Shown piece after piece: positions 16,744 to 24,904 of a DNA stretch of 35,266 nucleotides (the first letter of the stretch is position 1; every line of letters starts with the position of its first letter). This DNA is from Betaproteobacteria bacterium UBA2293 (lineage in GTDB: Bacteria; Pseudomonadota; Gammaproteobacteria; Burkholderiales; Rhodocyclaceae), in NCBI GenBank assembly GCA_002345845.1, contig DDWF01000274.1, positions 280 through 35,545 of the forward strand. The letters are read 5' to 3'. Made by a program: the position numbers and the translations under genes. The notes beneath the pieces are model-generated. The model saw only the letters and a program-made list of their open reading frames with translations, did not search any database and was not told the DNA's origin.

Positions 16744-18140
16744 CAGAAACCTCCGCCAATCGCCCGGTAGAACTGGCTACTGGCAACAAACTGATTTTGT
16801 CGGGCCTCGGTGAGGGCCATCTGGGCGTTGAGAACCTTGATGGTTTCGGACAGCACCTCGAACTTGCTGGTGCGCCCGGCGTCGTAACTTTTTTCAGCGA
16901 GAACCAATGACTGCTTGCGGACTGCCACGGTCTTTTCCGCCGAGACAACCGTCTTGTCACCGGCCTCGCGCTGGACCATCGCCTCATACACGTCGCGGAA
17001 GGCGAGCGAAACCGTGTAGCGATAATGGGCAATGGCTTTTTCCTTGCGTGCTTCGGCCGCCTCGACCTTCGACTGGAGCAGGCCGGCGTCGTAAATCGGC
17101 GCGCTCAGGCCGGCCGTCAGATCGGCATACAGCGGGAAGCCGGAGATAGCCGAAGAGGAGGTGGCGATCAGGCCAAGCAGCAGTGAGAGATTGAGGCGCG
17201 GGAGCTGCTCGGCGCGCGCGGCGTTGACGTCGGCATTGGCGGCAACCAGCATCTGCTCGGCCGAGGCGACATCGGGACGGCGCAACAGCAGGGCCGTATC
17301 GAACTCGCGCGGCGTCTCGGGCAGTGTCGGCAGCGTGTCGTTGCGGAGCAGCGGTTCCGTCATCTGGCGCGGGCTGCGGCCGCTCAGGATGGCCAGGGCC
17401 AATTCGGTCTGGACAATAGCCAATTCGATGCTGGGGATGCGGGCTTCGGTCGACACCAGTTCGGCCAGGCTTTGGCGGTAGGCGAATTCGGTCCCGACAT
17501 CGGCCTTCCAGCGGCGAAACTCAAGATTGGAGACGGCTGCCAGACTGCGTTGGGCATCCTGAGCAAGGCGCAGATTGACATCGAGGGCGAGCAACTGGAA
17601 ATAGGTGTTTACGACCGTCGCCGAGATGGACAGGGCCGTTGCGTTGCGGGTGTGCTCGGAGGCAGCCAGACGGGCAAGGGCCGCCTCGTTCATCTGTCCG
17701 ATGCGCCCCCACAGGTCGATTTCCCAACTGCCCCCGACCCCGGCGGCTGCCAATCGACTCAGCTTGTTGATGTCGCCGCCGTTGCTCAGCGACAACTGGC
17801 GCTGCGTCGCACTGACCTTGCCGAGGGCGTCCAGGCGCGGTGACAGCAGCGCCTTGGCCGAATTGGCATTAGCGCTGGCTTCCGCGATATTGGCGGCAGC
17901 TTTGGCAAGGTCGAGATTATTGGCGAGCGCATCGTCCACCAGGCGATCCAGGGCCGGGTCGGCAAAAACCTTCCACCACTGGCGATCGACGCTCAGCGAC
18001 GCCATGACGGTCGCTTCCGGCAAATTCATCCGGGGTGTTTCGTGGGCGGGCCAGGGCGCCGGCCATAGATTGGCGCAGCCCGACAGGCTCAAGGATCCAA
18101 CCAGGGCCAGCGCGGCCAGCAATTTTGCGTTGGCGCTCAT
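16743..18140 (-). CDS. NodT-type outer-membrane efflux lipoprotein (TolC-like)
   Basis: 465 residues. The lipoprotein signal has lipobox LSGC with Cys22. Two repeated OEP domains follow, with the expected long helices and landmarks: WWKVFADPALDRLVDDAL, GGSWEIDLWGR, LLLRRPDVASAEQ(M)L, and the second-half hairpin SVSLAFRDVYEAM-like segment. Trimers form the outer-membrane channel and periplasmic tunnel of tripartite pumps. It is the first gene of the operon with DUF3302 and HlyD genes, and site E lies about 150 bases upstream. With no permease beside it, the inner-membrane partner is either DUF3302 or encoded elsewhere. Confidence 0.92.
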   Translation of the reverse strand: MSANAKLLAALALVGSLSLSGCANLWPAPWPAHETPRMNLPEATVMASLSVDRQWWKVFADPALDRLVDDALANNLDLAKAAANIAEASANANSAKALLSPRLDALGKVSATQRQLSLSNGGDINKLSRLAAAGVGGSWEIDLWGRIGQMNEAALARLAASEHTRNATALSISATVVNTYFQLLALDVNLRLAQDAQRSLAAVSNLEFRRWKADVGTEFAYRQSLAELVSTEARIPSIELAIVQTELALAILSGRSPRQMTEPLLRNDTLPTLPETPREFDTALLLRRPDVASAEQMLVAANADVNAARAEQLPRLNLSLLLGLIATSSSAISGFPLYADLTAGLSAPIYDAGLLQSKVEAAEARKEKAIAHYRYTVSLAFRDVYEAMVQREAGDKTVVSAEKTVAVRKQSLVLAEKSYDAGRTSKFEVLSETIKVLNAQMALTEARQNQFVASSQFYRAIGGGF

Positions 18141-18443
18141 CGGTTGAGCTCGTCGTTACGGGAGTAGCTGATGCTTTTGTGCTTGTTTTGATCGCCTGCC
18201 AGCAGCCAGGTGACGATTGTCATTTCAATAGGGCATGGCAGGCTGCGCATCTGGGAGCTCCCGACAGAAACGACCAAGGCGTATGCAGCGGATCATAGTT
18301 CCGCGACGGGTACGCGAATATTGGGCTTTGGTCCAACGGAGTGGCAAGGCGCACAGCGGGATCCTCGCCCCTCCGCCGCCTCGCCCCTCGCGGGGCCACT
18401 CTCGGGTTACTGCGCAACCCCTGCCAGCTGTCCGGACTCCCGC
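18141..18443. other. Intergenic region with promoter E and small repeats
   Basis: About 300 bases without a gene. It holds promoter site E (18292-18333) and two short hairpins: GCCCC 18383-18387 with GGGGC 18392-18396, and GGGTT 18404-18408 with AACCC 18416-18420. There are also two direct copies of CCTCGCCCCTC at 18363-18373 and 18379-18389. The hairpins lie after the stop of the 18444-18869 gene and could end its transcript. I see no coding signal. Confidence 0.6.
18292..18333 (-). promoter_or_regulatory. Shared operator/promoter, site E (before NodT-DUF3302-HlyD operon)
   Basis: Read on the minus strand: TTGGACCAAAGCCCAATATT with its GACC starting at 18333, then TATGAT at 18297-18292, a near-consensus -10. 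The offset is again 36 bases. The predicted start is near 18285, about 145 bases before the NodT ATG. The motif is an imperfect inverted repeat (TTGG...CCAA). Confidence 0.75.
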
Positions 18444-18869
18444 CTACTTTCGGGCAAAGTAGATATCGTAGCTCTGTTTCGCCACGGCCTGATAGTAGAT
18501 ACCCTTGAGGCGATCAGTGGCGGGATCGTAGGTGAGTTCGTAGGTCGATCCGCTGTAGCCGCCAGCGCGCAATTCGAGGGAAATGCGCAGTGCTGTTCCC
18601 TTCTGCACCGCTTGCGCCCGGGCGAAGGGAAGCGGGGCCGGATTCAAGTACATCGCTTCGAGCTGGCCATCCGCCCCGATGCTCTTGATCGCTATCGTGT
18701 AACCGCCGTCGGGGCGCACCCAGTTGCCTTTCAGCACGTTGATCCCGGCGGTCGCCACACTCACAGCTGGCGAATCACCCGGCGCCGGCTTGACCCCCTG
18801 CGCGCAAGCGGGCCCGGCGCCACACAGGATGACCGCAGCCAAGGCGGCGGCCAGCATTCCGTTTCGCAT
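18444..18869 (-). CDS. Exported protein of unknown function
   Basis: 141 residues. The signal peptide spans about 1-24 (cleavage after PACAQ). The mature part reads as a small beta-rich domain: LKGNWVRPDGGYTIAIKSIGADGQLEAMYLNP, then STYELTYDPATDRLKGIYYQAV. The pattern 'G.W.R.DGGY...I' and 'L.Y....D.L.G.Y' is like small lipocalin-type or DUF2147-like domains, but I cannot assign a family. GGGAG precedes the ATG by 8-12 bases. It follows the sulfatase-2 gene on the same strand after about 200 bases that include a strong hairpin, so it is either the last gene of that operon or separately transcribed. Confidence 0.7.
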   Translation of the reverse strand: MRNGMLAAALAAVILCGAGPACAQGVKPAPGDSPAVSVATAGINVLKGNWVRPDGGYTIAIKSIGADGQLEAMYLNPAPLPFARAQAVQKGTALRISLELRAGGYSGSTYELTYDPATDRLKGIYYQAVAKQSYDIYFARK

Positions 18870-19029
18870 CCATCGCTCCCAAATTGGCCGGAAAAACCCG
18901 GCCGTTTACTGTTGCCAAACTTCGCCGGCAATGTCACTCGGCTTATTTCGGCCTGGGCCGATGCGGTGGCGATGATGGCAGGCGCGAAAACGCTAGCCAT
19001 CTGTTTCTCGGCGTTGCTGCAATCTTGTT

Positions 19030-19068
19030 GTTGCCTGCGGCCCGCGGCGAAGAGCGGGCCGCCGCAAC
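19030..19068 (-). terminator. Strong hairpin after sulfatase 2
   Basis: GCGGCCCGC 19037-19045 pairs perfectly with GCGGGCCGC 19054-19062 (loop of 8), and GTTGC 19030-19034 with GCAAC 19064-19068 extends it to 14 pairs with a small bulge. It starts 5 bases beyond the stop at 19073. No U run follows. It may end or protect the long transcript. Confidence 0.5.
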
Positions 19069-19072
19069 ATAC

Positions 19073-21487
19073 TCAGCGTACTTCCACAGTCACCTTCGGA
19101 ATCTCGCCGGTAAAGCGCGACTTGGCTTCGGCGCCGATGGCCTCGACCACCGGCGTGCCGAGGTCGATGCCAACATCGGCCGTCTCGTCGGCCGAGAACA
19201 TCATCGCCTGGGTGAGATCGATACGGCCCTCACCCACCTTCTCGCCATTGACGAACAGGGTGCCGGCACCGCCCTTGCCGAGACCGCCGCCATCGTAGGC
19301 AAAGTCGAAACGGACCGTGGACTTGCCGGCCTTGAGCGGCTTGCTAGCGGCGACCGTCTGCGACTTCAGGCCGAGGAAGTTGTAGGTGTAAGCCGGGACG
19401 CCGTCCTTGACGTACAGCGACCAGCCGCCGAAACGGCCGCCCTGGACGATCACCGCGCCATTGCCGCCGCCTTCCGGCACGTCGAGTTCAGCCGTGATGG
19501 TCTTGGACTTGTTCTTGACGTTGATGAAAGCGTTCTCCATCAGGCCGGTCATGCCCTTGGCCAGAGTCAGCGAGTTGCGCCCGGCAAAGAGATCGGTACG
19601 GCCGACCATGGACGGAACGGCGCGTTCGAAGACGCGGTCGTCGATCGGCAGGACGTTGTATTTTTCCGCTTCCTTGAGGAACAGGGCCTGCATCTCCTTG
19701 ACCTTCTCCGGCTTGCTGGCCGCCAGATCCTTGCTCAGGCTGAAGTCGGAACGCACGTCGTACAACTCCCAGACATCCTCTTCCAGCGGACGCCGTGCCT
19801 TGGCTTCCCAGGGTGCCTTGTGGATCGTCCCGGCCAGCCAGCCGTCGTGGTAGATGCCGCGATTGCCGGCGACCTCGAAGTACTGGGTGACATGGCGATC
19901 CTTGGCCTTGGCATCGTCGAAGGTATACACCAGGCTGGTGCCGGCCATCGGGATCTGCGGCGTACCGTTGACCACCTTCGGCTCCGGCAGGCCAGCCGCC
20001 TCGAGGATCGTCGGGGCGATGTCGATGACGTGGCTGAACTGGGTGCGCAGCTCATTCTTCGCCTTGATCCCCTTCGGCCAGTGGGCAACCATGCCGACAC
20101 GCGTGCCGCCAAAGCTGGATGCCACCTGCTTGACCCAGGTGAAGGGCGAGTTGAAAGCGACTGCCCAGCCGGCCGCCATGTGCGGATAGGTGCTCGGACC
20201 GCCCCATTCGTCGTAGTGCTTGAGCATGTCGCCGACCTGTTCCGGCACGCCATTGAAGTAGGTGTATTCGTTGAACATGCCGTTGGCGCCACCTTCGGCG
20301 CTGGTGCCGTTATCACCGGCAATGTAGAAGACCAGCGTGTTGTCCTTCTGGCCAGTGTCCTCGACCGCCTTCAGCATGCGGCCGATTTCGTGGTCGGTGT
20401 ATTCAAGGAAAGCGGCGAACACTTCCGCCTGGCGGGCGAACAGTCGCTTCTCGTCAGCCGAAAGCTTGTCCCAGTCCTTGATCGCCTCGGGCTTGGGCGC
20501 CAGCTTGGTGCCCTTGGGCACGACACCCATCTTGATCTGGCGGTCCAGCGTGGCTTGCCGGATCTTGTCCCAGCCACCGTCGAACTTGCCCTTCCAGCGG
20601 GCAATCCACTCTTCCGGCACATGGTGCGGCGCGTGCACGGCACCCGGCGCGAAATAGACGAAGAACGGCTTGTCCGGCGTGATCGCCTTCTGGTATTTGA
20701 GCCAGGTCGACGCCTTGTCGGTCATGTCGGTCATGAAGTGATACTTCGGATCATGCGGCAGTTCGACCGGCGTCACCCCGTCGAACAGGTAGGGCGACCA
20801 CTGGTTGGTCTCGCCACCGATGAAGCCGTAGAACTTGTCGAAGCCCTGATGCGTCGGCCAGCGGTCGAAGGGGCCGGAAACGCTGGTTTCCCAGGCCGCC
20901 GTTTCATGCCACTTGCCGAAGGCTCCGGTGCTGTAGCCATTCAGGCGCAGCATCTCGGCCAGCGGCGCGACAGTGTTGGGAATCTGGCCGGTGGCGCCGG
21001 GGAAGGCGGTCGCCATCTCGGTGATGAAGCCCATGTTGGCCGTATGGTGGTTGCGCCCGGACTTCAGGGCGACGCGCGTCGGCGAACACAGGGCCGTCGT
21101 ATGGAAATTGTTGTAGCGCAAGCCTTCGTTGGCCAGGCCCTCAAGGGTCGGCGTCTTGATCGGGCCGCCGAAGGCCGTCGTAGCGCCCATGCCGAGGTCG
21201 TCGATGAGGATGACCACGACGTTCGGCGCCCCCTTGGGCGCCCTGACTTCATTGCTCGGCGGCAGGTTCTTGACGTTGCGCGCATTGAATTCGGTGATCG
21301 CCGGCTGCTTGGGCAACTGGACCGGCAGGATCGTCCGATCAAAGTCGGCCGGCGCGGCGGCAAGGGCGGCAAAAGGGATCGCCAGCCAGCCGAGCACGGC
21401 AAAGGCGCGCAGCTTGCGCATCCCGGGCTGCTGCCCAAGTCGGGCGCTGACAGCGCTTGTAGCGGTTGAATGGATCATTTTCGACAT
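19073..21487 (-). CDS. Exported type I arylsulfatase with C-terminal extension (sulfatase 2)
   Basis: 804 residues from ATG 21487. ATG 21478 and ATG 21421 are alternatives; the last gives a neat signal peptide (MRKLRAFAVLGWLAIPFAAL), but only the first two have an AGAGGA-like site nearby. The sulfatase fold begins at APNVVVILIDDLG. CSPTR carries the formylglycine Cys (residue 134 from 21487), followed by GKWHE and YIAGDNGTSAEGG (metal ligands). About 200 residues at the C terminus form a further beta-rich domain (ITAELDVPEGGGNGAVIVQ to the end) not present in sulfatase 1. This larger type resembles the arylsulfatases of about 750-800 residues. The substrate is unknown. It is preceded by four small or DUF2092 genes on the same strand and is probably the main enzyme of that operon. 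Confidence 0.9.
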   Translation of the reverse strand: MSKMIHSTATSAVSARLGQQPGMRKLRAFAVLGWLAIPFAALAAAPADFDRTILPVQLPKQPAITEFNARNVKNLPPSNEVRAPKGAPNVVVILIDDLGMGATTAFGGPIKTPTLEGLANEGLRYNNFHTTALCSPTRVALKSGRNHHTANMGFITEMATAFPGATGQIPNTVAPLAEMLRLNGYSTGAFGKWHETAAWETSVSGPFDRWPTHQGFDKFYGFIGGETNQWSPYLFDGVTPVELPHDPKYHFMTDMTDKASTWLKYQKAITPDKPFFVYFAPGAVHAPHHVPEEWIARWKGKFDGGWDKIRQATLDRQIKMGVVPKGTKLAPKPEAIKDWDKLSADEKRLFARQAEVFAAFLEYTDHEIGRMLKAVEDTGQKDNTLVFYIAGDNGTSAEGGANGMFNEYTYFNGVPEQVGDMLKHYDEWGGPSTYPHMAAGWAVAFNSPFTWVKQVASSFGGTRVGMVAHWPKGIKAKNELRTQFSHVIDIAPTILEAAGLPEPKVVNGTPQIPMAGTSLVYTFDDAKAKDRHVTQYFEVAGNRGIYHDGWLAGTIHKAPWEAKARRPLEEDVWELYDVRSDFSLSKDLAASKPEKVKEMQALFLKEAEKYNVLPIDDRVFERAVPSMVGRTDLFAGRNSLTLAKGMTGLMENAFINVKNKSKTITAELDVPEGGGNGAVIVQGGRFGGWSLYVKDGVPAYTYNFLGLKSQTVAASKPLKAGKSTVRFDFAYDGGGLGKGGAGTLFVNGEKVGEGRIDLTQAMMFSADETADVGIDLGTPVVEAIGAEAKSRFTGEIPKVTVEVR

Positions 21488-21518
21488 TCCTCTCTGATCA
21501 ACTTCAGGGAACCAAGCC

Positions 21519-21950
21519 TCACGGCTTTTCGACAACATAAACAAGGTTGTTGCCCTGGTAGGCGGCCCGGTAATAGGTGCCGTTGCACAGGTAGTACTCG
21601 ACACCGCTGATCGGTGCCGCAACGCAACCCGCCGGCAGGGCGGACACCACGGTGCCGACCGGTAGTGGCGCGGCCGGCGGCGGCGGGGTGGCCGGCTTGC
21701 TGGCAGCGGCCTGATTCGAGGCGGCAGTCGCCGTAGCGGCGCCGGCAACAGCCGCCGTGCTGCCAACGGCGACGGCGCGGCGCGTCGTGCGACGGGCAAC
21801 GCCGGCCACGCTGACCGGAGTCAGCGGGCGCCCGACAATGGCTTGCGCCTCACCAACCAGGCCGACATGCAGGGCTGTGATCGGGGTTAGTTCGAGGACT
21901 CCGAGCACCAGCAGCGAGCCGGCAACGAGCGAGAACTGGGTAATTTTCAT
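21519..21950 (-). CDS. Small exported Ala/Pro-rich protein with SVAGVARR motif
   Basis: 143 residues. The signal peptide covers about 1-35, ending near GEAQA. Then comes [20 protein letters not shown], an Ala/Thr-rich stretch, a Pro-rich stretch, and a C-terminal Tyr-rich part with two Cys (GCVAAPISGVEYYLCNGTYYR). That last part resembles short secreted domains in which a disulfide closes a hairpin. No known family is clear to me. The segment QA(I/V)VG.P.TP(V/I)SVAGVARR is shared with the gene at 22768-23136, two genes upstream. ATG 21950 has GAGGAAC 9 bases upstream. It lies between a DUF2092 gene and sulfatase 2. Confidence 0.75.
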   Translation of the reverse strand: MKITQFSLVAGSLLVLGVLELTPITALHVGLVGEAQAIVGRPLTPVSVAGVARRTTRRAVAVGSTAAVAGAATATAASNQAAASKPATPPPPAAPLPVGTVVSALPAGCVAAPISGVEYYLCNGTYYRAAYQGNNLVYVVEKP

Positions 21951-21969
21951 GATCTTGTTCCTCGCGAAT

Positions 21970-22725
21970 TCAGCGCGCCGGGGCAGGCGGCATGAAGTTG
22001 ATCGGGCGGGCGCCGGCCGGCGGCACAAAACGGAACTGCCCGGCGGAAATCTTCGGCGCTGGATCGAACTTCGTGACCTGAACCGTGAATTGCGGCGCGC
22101 CGGTCACCTCGCGTGAGGTGATGATGTATTTGCACGGGGCCGGTTGCTTGCCTTCGCGCACCCACAATTGCCAGTCCACCTCGGCGGCCCGGTAGGCCAG
22201 ATGGTGACAGCGCTGGCCGCCGACAACGGCCATGCCAAGATAGGAGCCCTGCGTGACGTCCTGCATCAGATACTCATAGGAGCGGCTGTCGATCAGGTCG
22301 CCGCCGGGGGCGAAGACATCCAGCCGCGTCCGCGCAAATTCCAGCATGGCGTCGACGTCCGCCGGCGCCGCGACCGTCGCGTAGTGCTTGCTGCCGGGGT
22401 TATAGAGCGTCAGCGTCTTGCCGTCGTAGTAGAACATCTGATCGACGATATCGCCGCGACGCTCGGCCAGCAGCTTGTCGGGACGGGAAACGGTGACCTT
22501 GGCGGGCGAGGTGAACTGGATTTTCTGCCCCTCGACGCTGACGATCTCGAGCGTATTTTCGGTCTGCACGCTGAACTTCTTGAGTCCGGCCATGTAGGTG
22601 GTCATCGCCCGCAGCACGGCATCGGCCTCGGCGTCCACGACGGGCTGAGCGATGGCTGGCCACGGCAGGCAGGCTGCCGCCAGGGCGACGCCGGCCATGA
22701 TGGATTGCACTGGCTTGATTTTCAT
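21970..22725 (-). CDS. DUF2092 periplasmic protein (copy 2)
   Basis: 251 residues. The signal peptide spans about 1-26 (ends PAIAQ). The body has the DUF2092 pattern: LRAMTTYMAGLKKFSVQTENTLE, IQFTSPAKVTVSRPDKLLAE, FYYDGKTLTLYNP, a GGD.IDSRSYEYL block, the WQLWVREGKQPAPCKYIITS block and QFTVQVTKFD. These proteins have a LolA-like fold, so lipid or lipoprotein handling in the periplasm is a reasonable but unproved guess. It is clearly a paralogue of the gene at 23133-23945. AGAGGAC precedes the ATG. It lies 42 bases from the repeat protein upstream and 19 from the small gene downstream. Confidence 0.82.
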   Translation of the reverse strand: MKIKPVQSIMAGVALAAACLPWPAIAQPVVDAEADAVLRAMTTYMAGLKKFSVQTENTLEIVSVEGQKIQFTSPAKVTVSRPDKLLAERRGDIVDQMFYYDGKTLTLYNPGSKHYATVAAPADVDAMLEFARTRLDVFAPGGDLIDSRSYEYLMQDVTQGSYLGMAVVGGQRCHHLAYRAAEVDWQLWVREGKQPAPCKYIITSREVTGAPQFTVQVTKFDPAPKISAGQFRFVPPAGARPINFMPPAPAR

Positions 22726-22767
22726 CGGAAGTCCTCTTGTGTCATTTTCAATTTGCCGCAGAGCCGT

Positions 22768-23136
22768 TCAGCGGATGCCGACGCGGTTGACCGGACCACC
22801 CCGGTTGCCCGGTGCCACGCCAGGCCCCGGCGCCCCGACACCAACACCTGGAGCGACACCGACACCGGGGGCGCCAACACCAACTCCCGGGGTGACACCG
22901 ACACCGGGAGCGCCAACTCCGACGCCCGGCGCCACGCCGACACCCGGCGCACCGACGCCAACCGTCGACCGGCGGGCGACGCCGGCAACACTGATGGGTG
23001 TCGCCGGCGCCCCGACGACGGCTTGGGCTGAGGCAACCAGGTCGAGCCGGCCGTCTGTCATCAGACCACCATTGAAAGCCCAGCCGGCAAGCGCCAGGCC
23101 GAACACCACGAAACCCTTGCGGGCAGTGAAGGTCAT
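22768..23136 (-). CDS. Exported Gly-Val-Ala-Pro repeat protein
   Basis: 122 residues. The signal peptide spans about 1-39 (ends ASAQA). The motif [17 protein letters not shown] is shared with the protein at 21519. Residues 60-109 are about four units of 13 residues, close to [13 protein letters not shown]. The tail is [12 protein letters not shown]. Such low-complexity Gly/Val/Pro repeats resemble elastin-like or cell-surface stalk sequences. No enzyme function is expected. GGGAGAA precedes the ATG, and the start overlaps the DUF2092 stop by 4 bases (ATGA), so translation is coupled. Repeat number is likely to vary between strains. Confidence 0.75.
   Translation of the reverse strand: MTFTARKGFVVFGLALAGWAFNGGLMTDGRLDLVASAQAVVGAPATPISVAGVARRSTVGVGAPGVGVAPGVGVGAPGVGVTPGVGVGAPGVGVAPGVGVGAPGPGVAPGNRGGPVNRVGIR
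22810..22959 (-). repeat. In-frame tandem repeat, 39-base unit
   Basis: About four units of 39 bases encode the [13 protein letters not shown] repeats of the preceding entry. Within each unit two near-identical halves alternate (GGAGCGCC... and GGTGTCGC... on the minus strand). The reading frame is kept throughout. It is not a CRISPR array, because there are no unique spacers. Confidence 0.75.
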
Positions 23137-23945
23137 TGCAGTTCTCCCGTGCTTGAGCCTTGCGGCAATTCGTCGAGATCGATCAGGCGCTCCGGCGCAA
23201 TCTGCGTGGCACCAACCGGCGGCTTGAAGGCAAAGGCATCGCCAGCCGGCTTGAACCCGGTTTTCCAGCTCTTGATGCGCAGCGTGTATTGCGGCGCGCT
23301 GTTGATGGTCTTGCTGGTGATCACCATCTTGCGCGGGATCGGCTGGCTGCCGACCTGAACCCAGAGCTGCCAGTCGGTATCGAAATTACGGAAGGCCAGA
23401 TGATCGCATTCGACACCATCGATGACCCCACGCCCGATGACCTTGGCTTGCTTGATGTCGGCAGCGAGCACTTCGTAAGCGTTGGAGAGCAGAAGATCGG
23501 CGCCCGGCAGTGCCACGGCATGACCGGCGCGCAGCGCCGCGAACAGCTGGTCGACCGTTCCCGGGGCGGCGAACTGCGTGTAGGCGTTGATGTTCCGGCC
23601 CAGCACGCTGGCCGTCTGGCCATCGAAGACCAAGGCGACATCGGCGTGTCCGCCGACACGGCTGGCCCGCAGCTTGTCCGGACGGCTGAGCAGAACCTCA
23701 CCGGAACTGGCGAACTGAATTTTTTCCAGCAGCGGGGTGACCACCTCGATATCGCTGTCGAACTTCAGCTCGATGGTCTTCTGGCTGCTGACATAGTCCG
23801 TCATCGCCTTGAGCCGTGCGTGCGCATCGCTCATCTGGGCATGAGCACCACCTACCGCCAGAGCCAGGGACAAACCCAGCCAGAGCCTGGAAATACCTGC
23901 TCGCCGAAGCCCGGTCGACCACTGCAATACCTGATTCCGCTTCAT
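23133..23945 (-). CDS. DUF2092 periplasmic protein (copy 1)
   Basis: 270 residues from ATG 23945, chosen because AAAGGAAC lies about 8 bases upstream (ATG 23963 would add six). The signal peptide spans about 1-36 (ends GGAHAQ). The body matches copy 2 block by block: [55 protein letters not shown](L)[30 protein letters not shown] and [10 protein letters not shown]. The C-terminal 20 residues are extra and acidic. Two DUF2092 copies in one operon, each followed by a small SVAGVARR protein, suggest that a gene pair was duplicated. Confidence 0.82.
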   Translation of the reverse strand: MKRNQVLQWSTGLRRAGISRLWLGLSLALAVGGAHAQMSDAHARLKAMTDYVSSQKTIELKFDSDIEVVTPLLEKIQFASSGEVLLSRPDKLRASRVGGHADVALVFDGQTASVLGRNINAYTQFAAPGTVDQLFAALRAGHAVALPGADLLLSNAYEVLAADIKQAKVIGRGVIDGVECDHLAFRNFDTDWQLWVQVGSQPIPRKMVITSKTINSAPQYTLRIKSWKTGFKPAGDAFAFKPPVGATQIAPERLIDLDELPQGSSTGELQ

Positions 23946-24003
23946 GTTTTCGTTCCTTTGCACAGGACTGACAAATGCTTATCCGCTGGCGGCGGCCGCT
24001 GAC

Positions 24004-24396
24004 TCAGTTGGGCGTACAGGAGCCGTACATCACCACGGCGCTGTTGAGGGTGGTCAGGCTTACGGTCATGTCTCCCAGGCGCGCGCCAATCACGATCGTC
24101 CACCCGAAGCCCGCTTCCCGACCCTGCAGCATCAGGCGCTCCGCCGTCTTATCCTGGAGCAGGATTTCGGCGGCAACCTTCGGTCCGATGACCAGCTTCT
24201 TCTTGAAGTCGAAGCGCATGAACGCCGGCGCATCGATGTCCTCAGGCAGGCCGGCCAGGCATTCTTCGCCGCGCAGGCACTCCATGACCGAGACCGGAGC
24301 ACAGATGAGATCCTTCGAACCGTCGAAATCGCTGGCCGAAACGGCCGTTGCCAGCAGGGAGAGCGCGACGAGGGAGAGATGTCTGACGAGTTTCAT
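24004..24396 (-). CDS. Exported protein of unknown family
   Basis: 130 residues with a clear signal peptide (about 1-22, ends AVSAS). The mature part has four Cys (positions about 32, 39, 45 and the C-terminal SCTPN), which could form two disulfides. It also contains FMRFDFKKKLVIGP, KTAERLMLQGREAGFGWTIVIGARLGDMTVSLT. I recognise no family. The beta-rich second half and the Cys content fit a small periplasmic protein. AAAGGTC precedes ATG 24396, and the glycine-zipper gene ends 10 bases upstream. It is followed by DUF2092 copy 1 after 58 bases. Confidence 0.7.
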   Translation of the reverse strand: MKLVRHLSLVALSLLATAVSASDFDGSKDLICAPVSVMECLRGEECLAGLPEDIDAPAFMRFDFKKKLVIGPKVAAEILLQDKTAERLMLQGREAGFGWTIVIGARLGDMTVSLTTLNSAVVMYGSCTPN

Positions 24397-24406
24397 GCTT
24401 GACCTT

Positions 24407-24868
24407 TCACTTGACCGAGTAGCCCCGGCCTTCCATGCAGGCGGTGTGGGCGCGATAGAAGGTATTGATCTGCTCCTGCCGACGGGCCTTCTCCTGCGAT
24501 TGCCGGGAACGCTGGTTCTGCCGGGCATGGGCGCCACCGACGACGACCCCGACGCCAGCGCCCTTGGCCGCCCCGTCGCTACCGCCGAGGATGCCGCCGA
24601 TCACCGCGCCGCGCACCGCACCGGCCACGCGCTCACCACCGCCAACCGCCGGCTGCTGCGCGGCGACCGGCGCCGAGGTAACGGCTGCCGGGTCGATGCC
24701 GGTAGCCCCCCGGGCCCAGGAATAGCATTCGCTATCGTCCTTGTGCTGTTGCTGCGGGCTCTGCCCCTTGGCCGGGTAGGCGATCGGCCGGGCCTGCGCC
24801 GAGGCCACCGCGAAAACCGTCGACGCCAGCGCGACGAGCAGCAGACGCCCCTTGCTGAATCCGTTCAT
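24407..24868 (-). CDS. Glycine-zipper (YMGG-like) exported protein
   Basis: 153 residues. The signal peptide spans about 1-26 (ends ASAQA). A short part with one Cys follows (DDSECYSWARGATGIDP, a pattern common at the start of this group). The glycine zipper is at about 80-110 (RGAVIGGILGGSDGAAKGAGVGVVVGG), followed by an Arg/Gln-rich helix and a second Cys near the end (HTACMEGRGY). Glycine zippers pack helices in membranes; outer-membrane or periplasmic location is likely. The two conserved Cys may pair. GAGGGGCG precedes the ATG. Confidence 0.8.
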   Translation of the reverse strand: MNGFSKGRLLLVALASTVFAVASAQARPIAYPAKGQSPQQQHKDDSECYSWARGATGIDPAAVTSAPVAAQQPAVGGGERVAGAVRGAVIGGILGGSDGAAKGAGVGVVVGGAHARQNQRSRQSQEKARRQEQINTFYRAHTACMEGRGYSVK

Positions 24869-24904
24869 TCCACGCCCCTCAGTAAAGTTGCCCGTCAGCC
24901 GGCC

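Noticed and set aside
18264..18285. Another GACCAAGG on the plus strand close to site E
   Set aside because: No -10-like hexamer at the fixed distance and no gene in that direction; probably chance.
18884..21469. Very long plus-strand open frame (861 codons) opposite sulfatase 2
   Set aside because: It is the complement of a clear sulfatase with CSPTR and metal motifs; the translation is Arg/Asp/His-rich with no domain, as is usual for antisense frames in GC-rich DNA.
21421..21487. ATG 21421 as start of sulfatase 2
   Set aside because: It gives an ideal signal peptide but has no ribosome site, while 21487/21478 have AGAGGA nearby; kept only as an alternative.
22810..22959. CRISPR-like periodic repeat
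   Set aside because: The period encodes an in-frame protein repeat with no unique spacers and no cas genes nearby.
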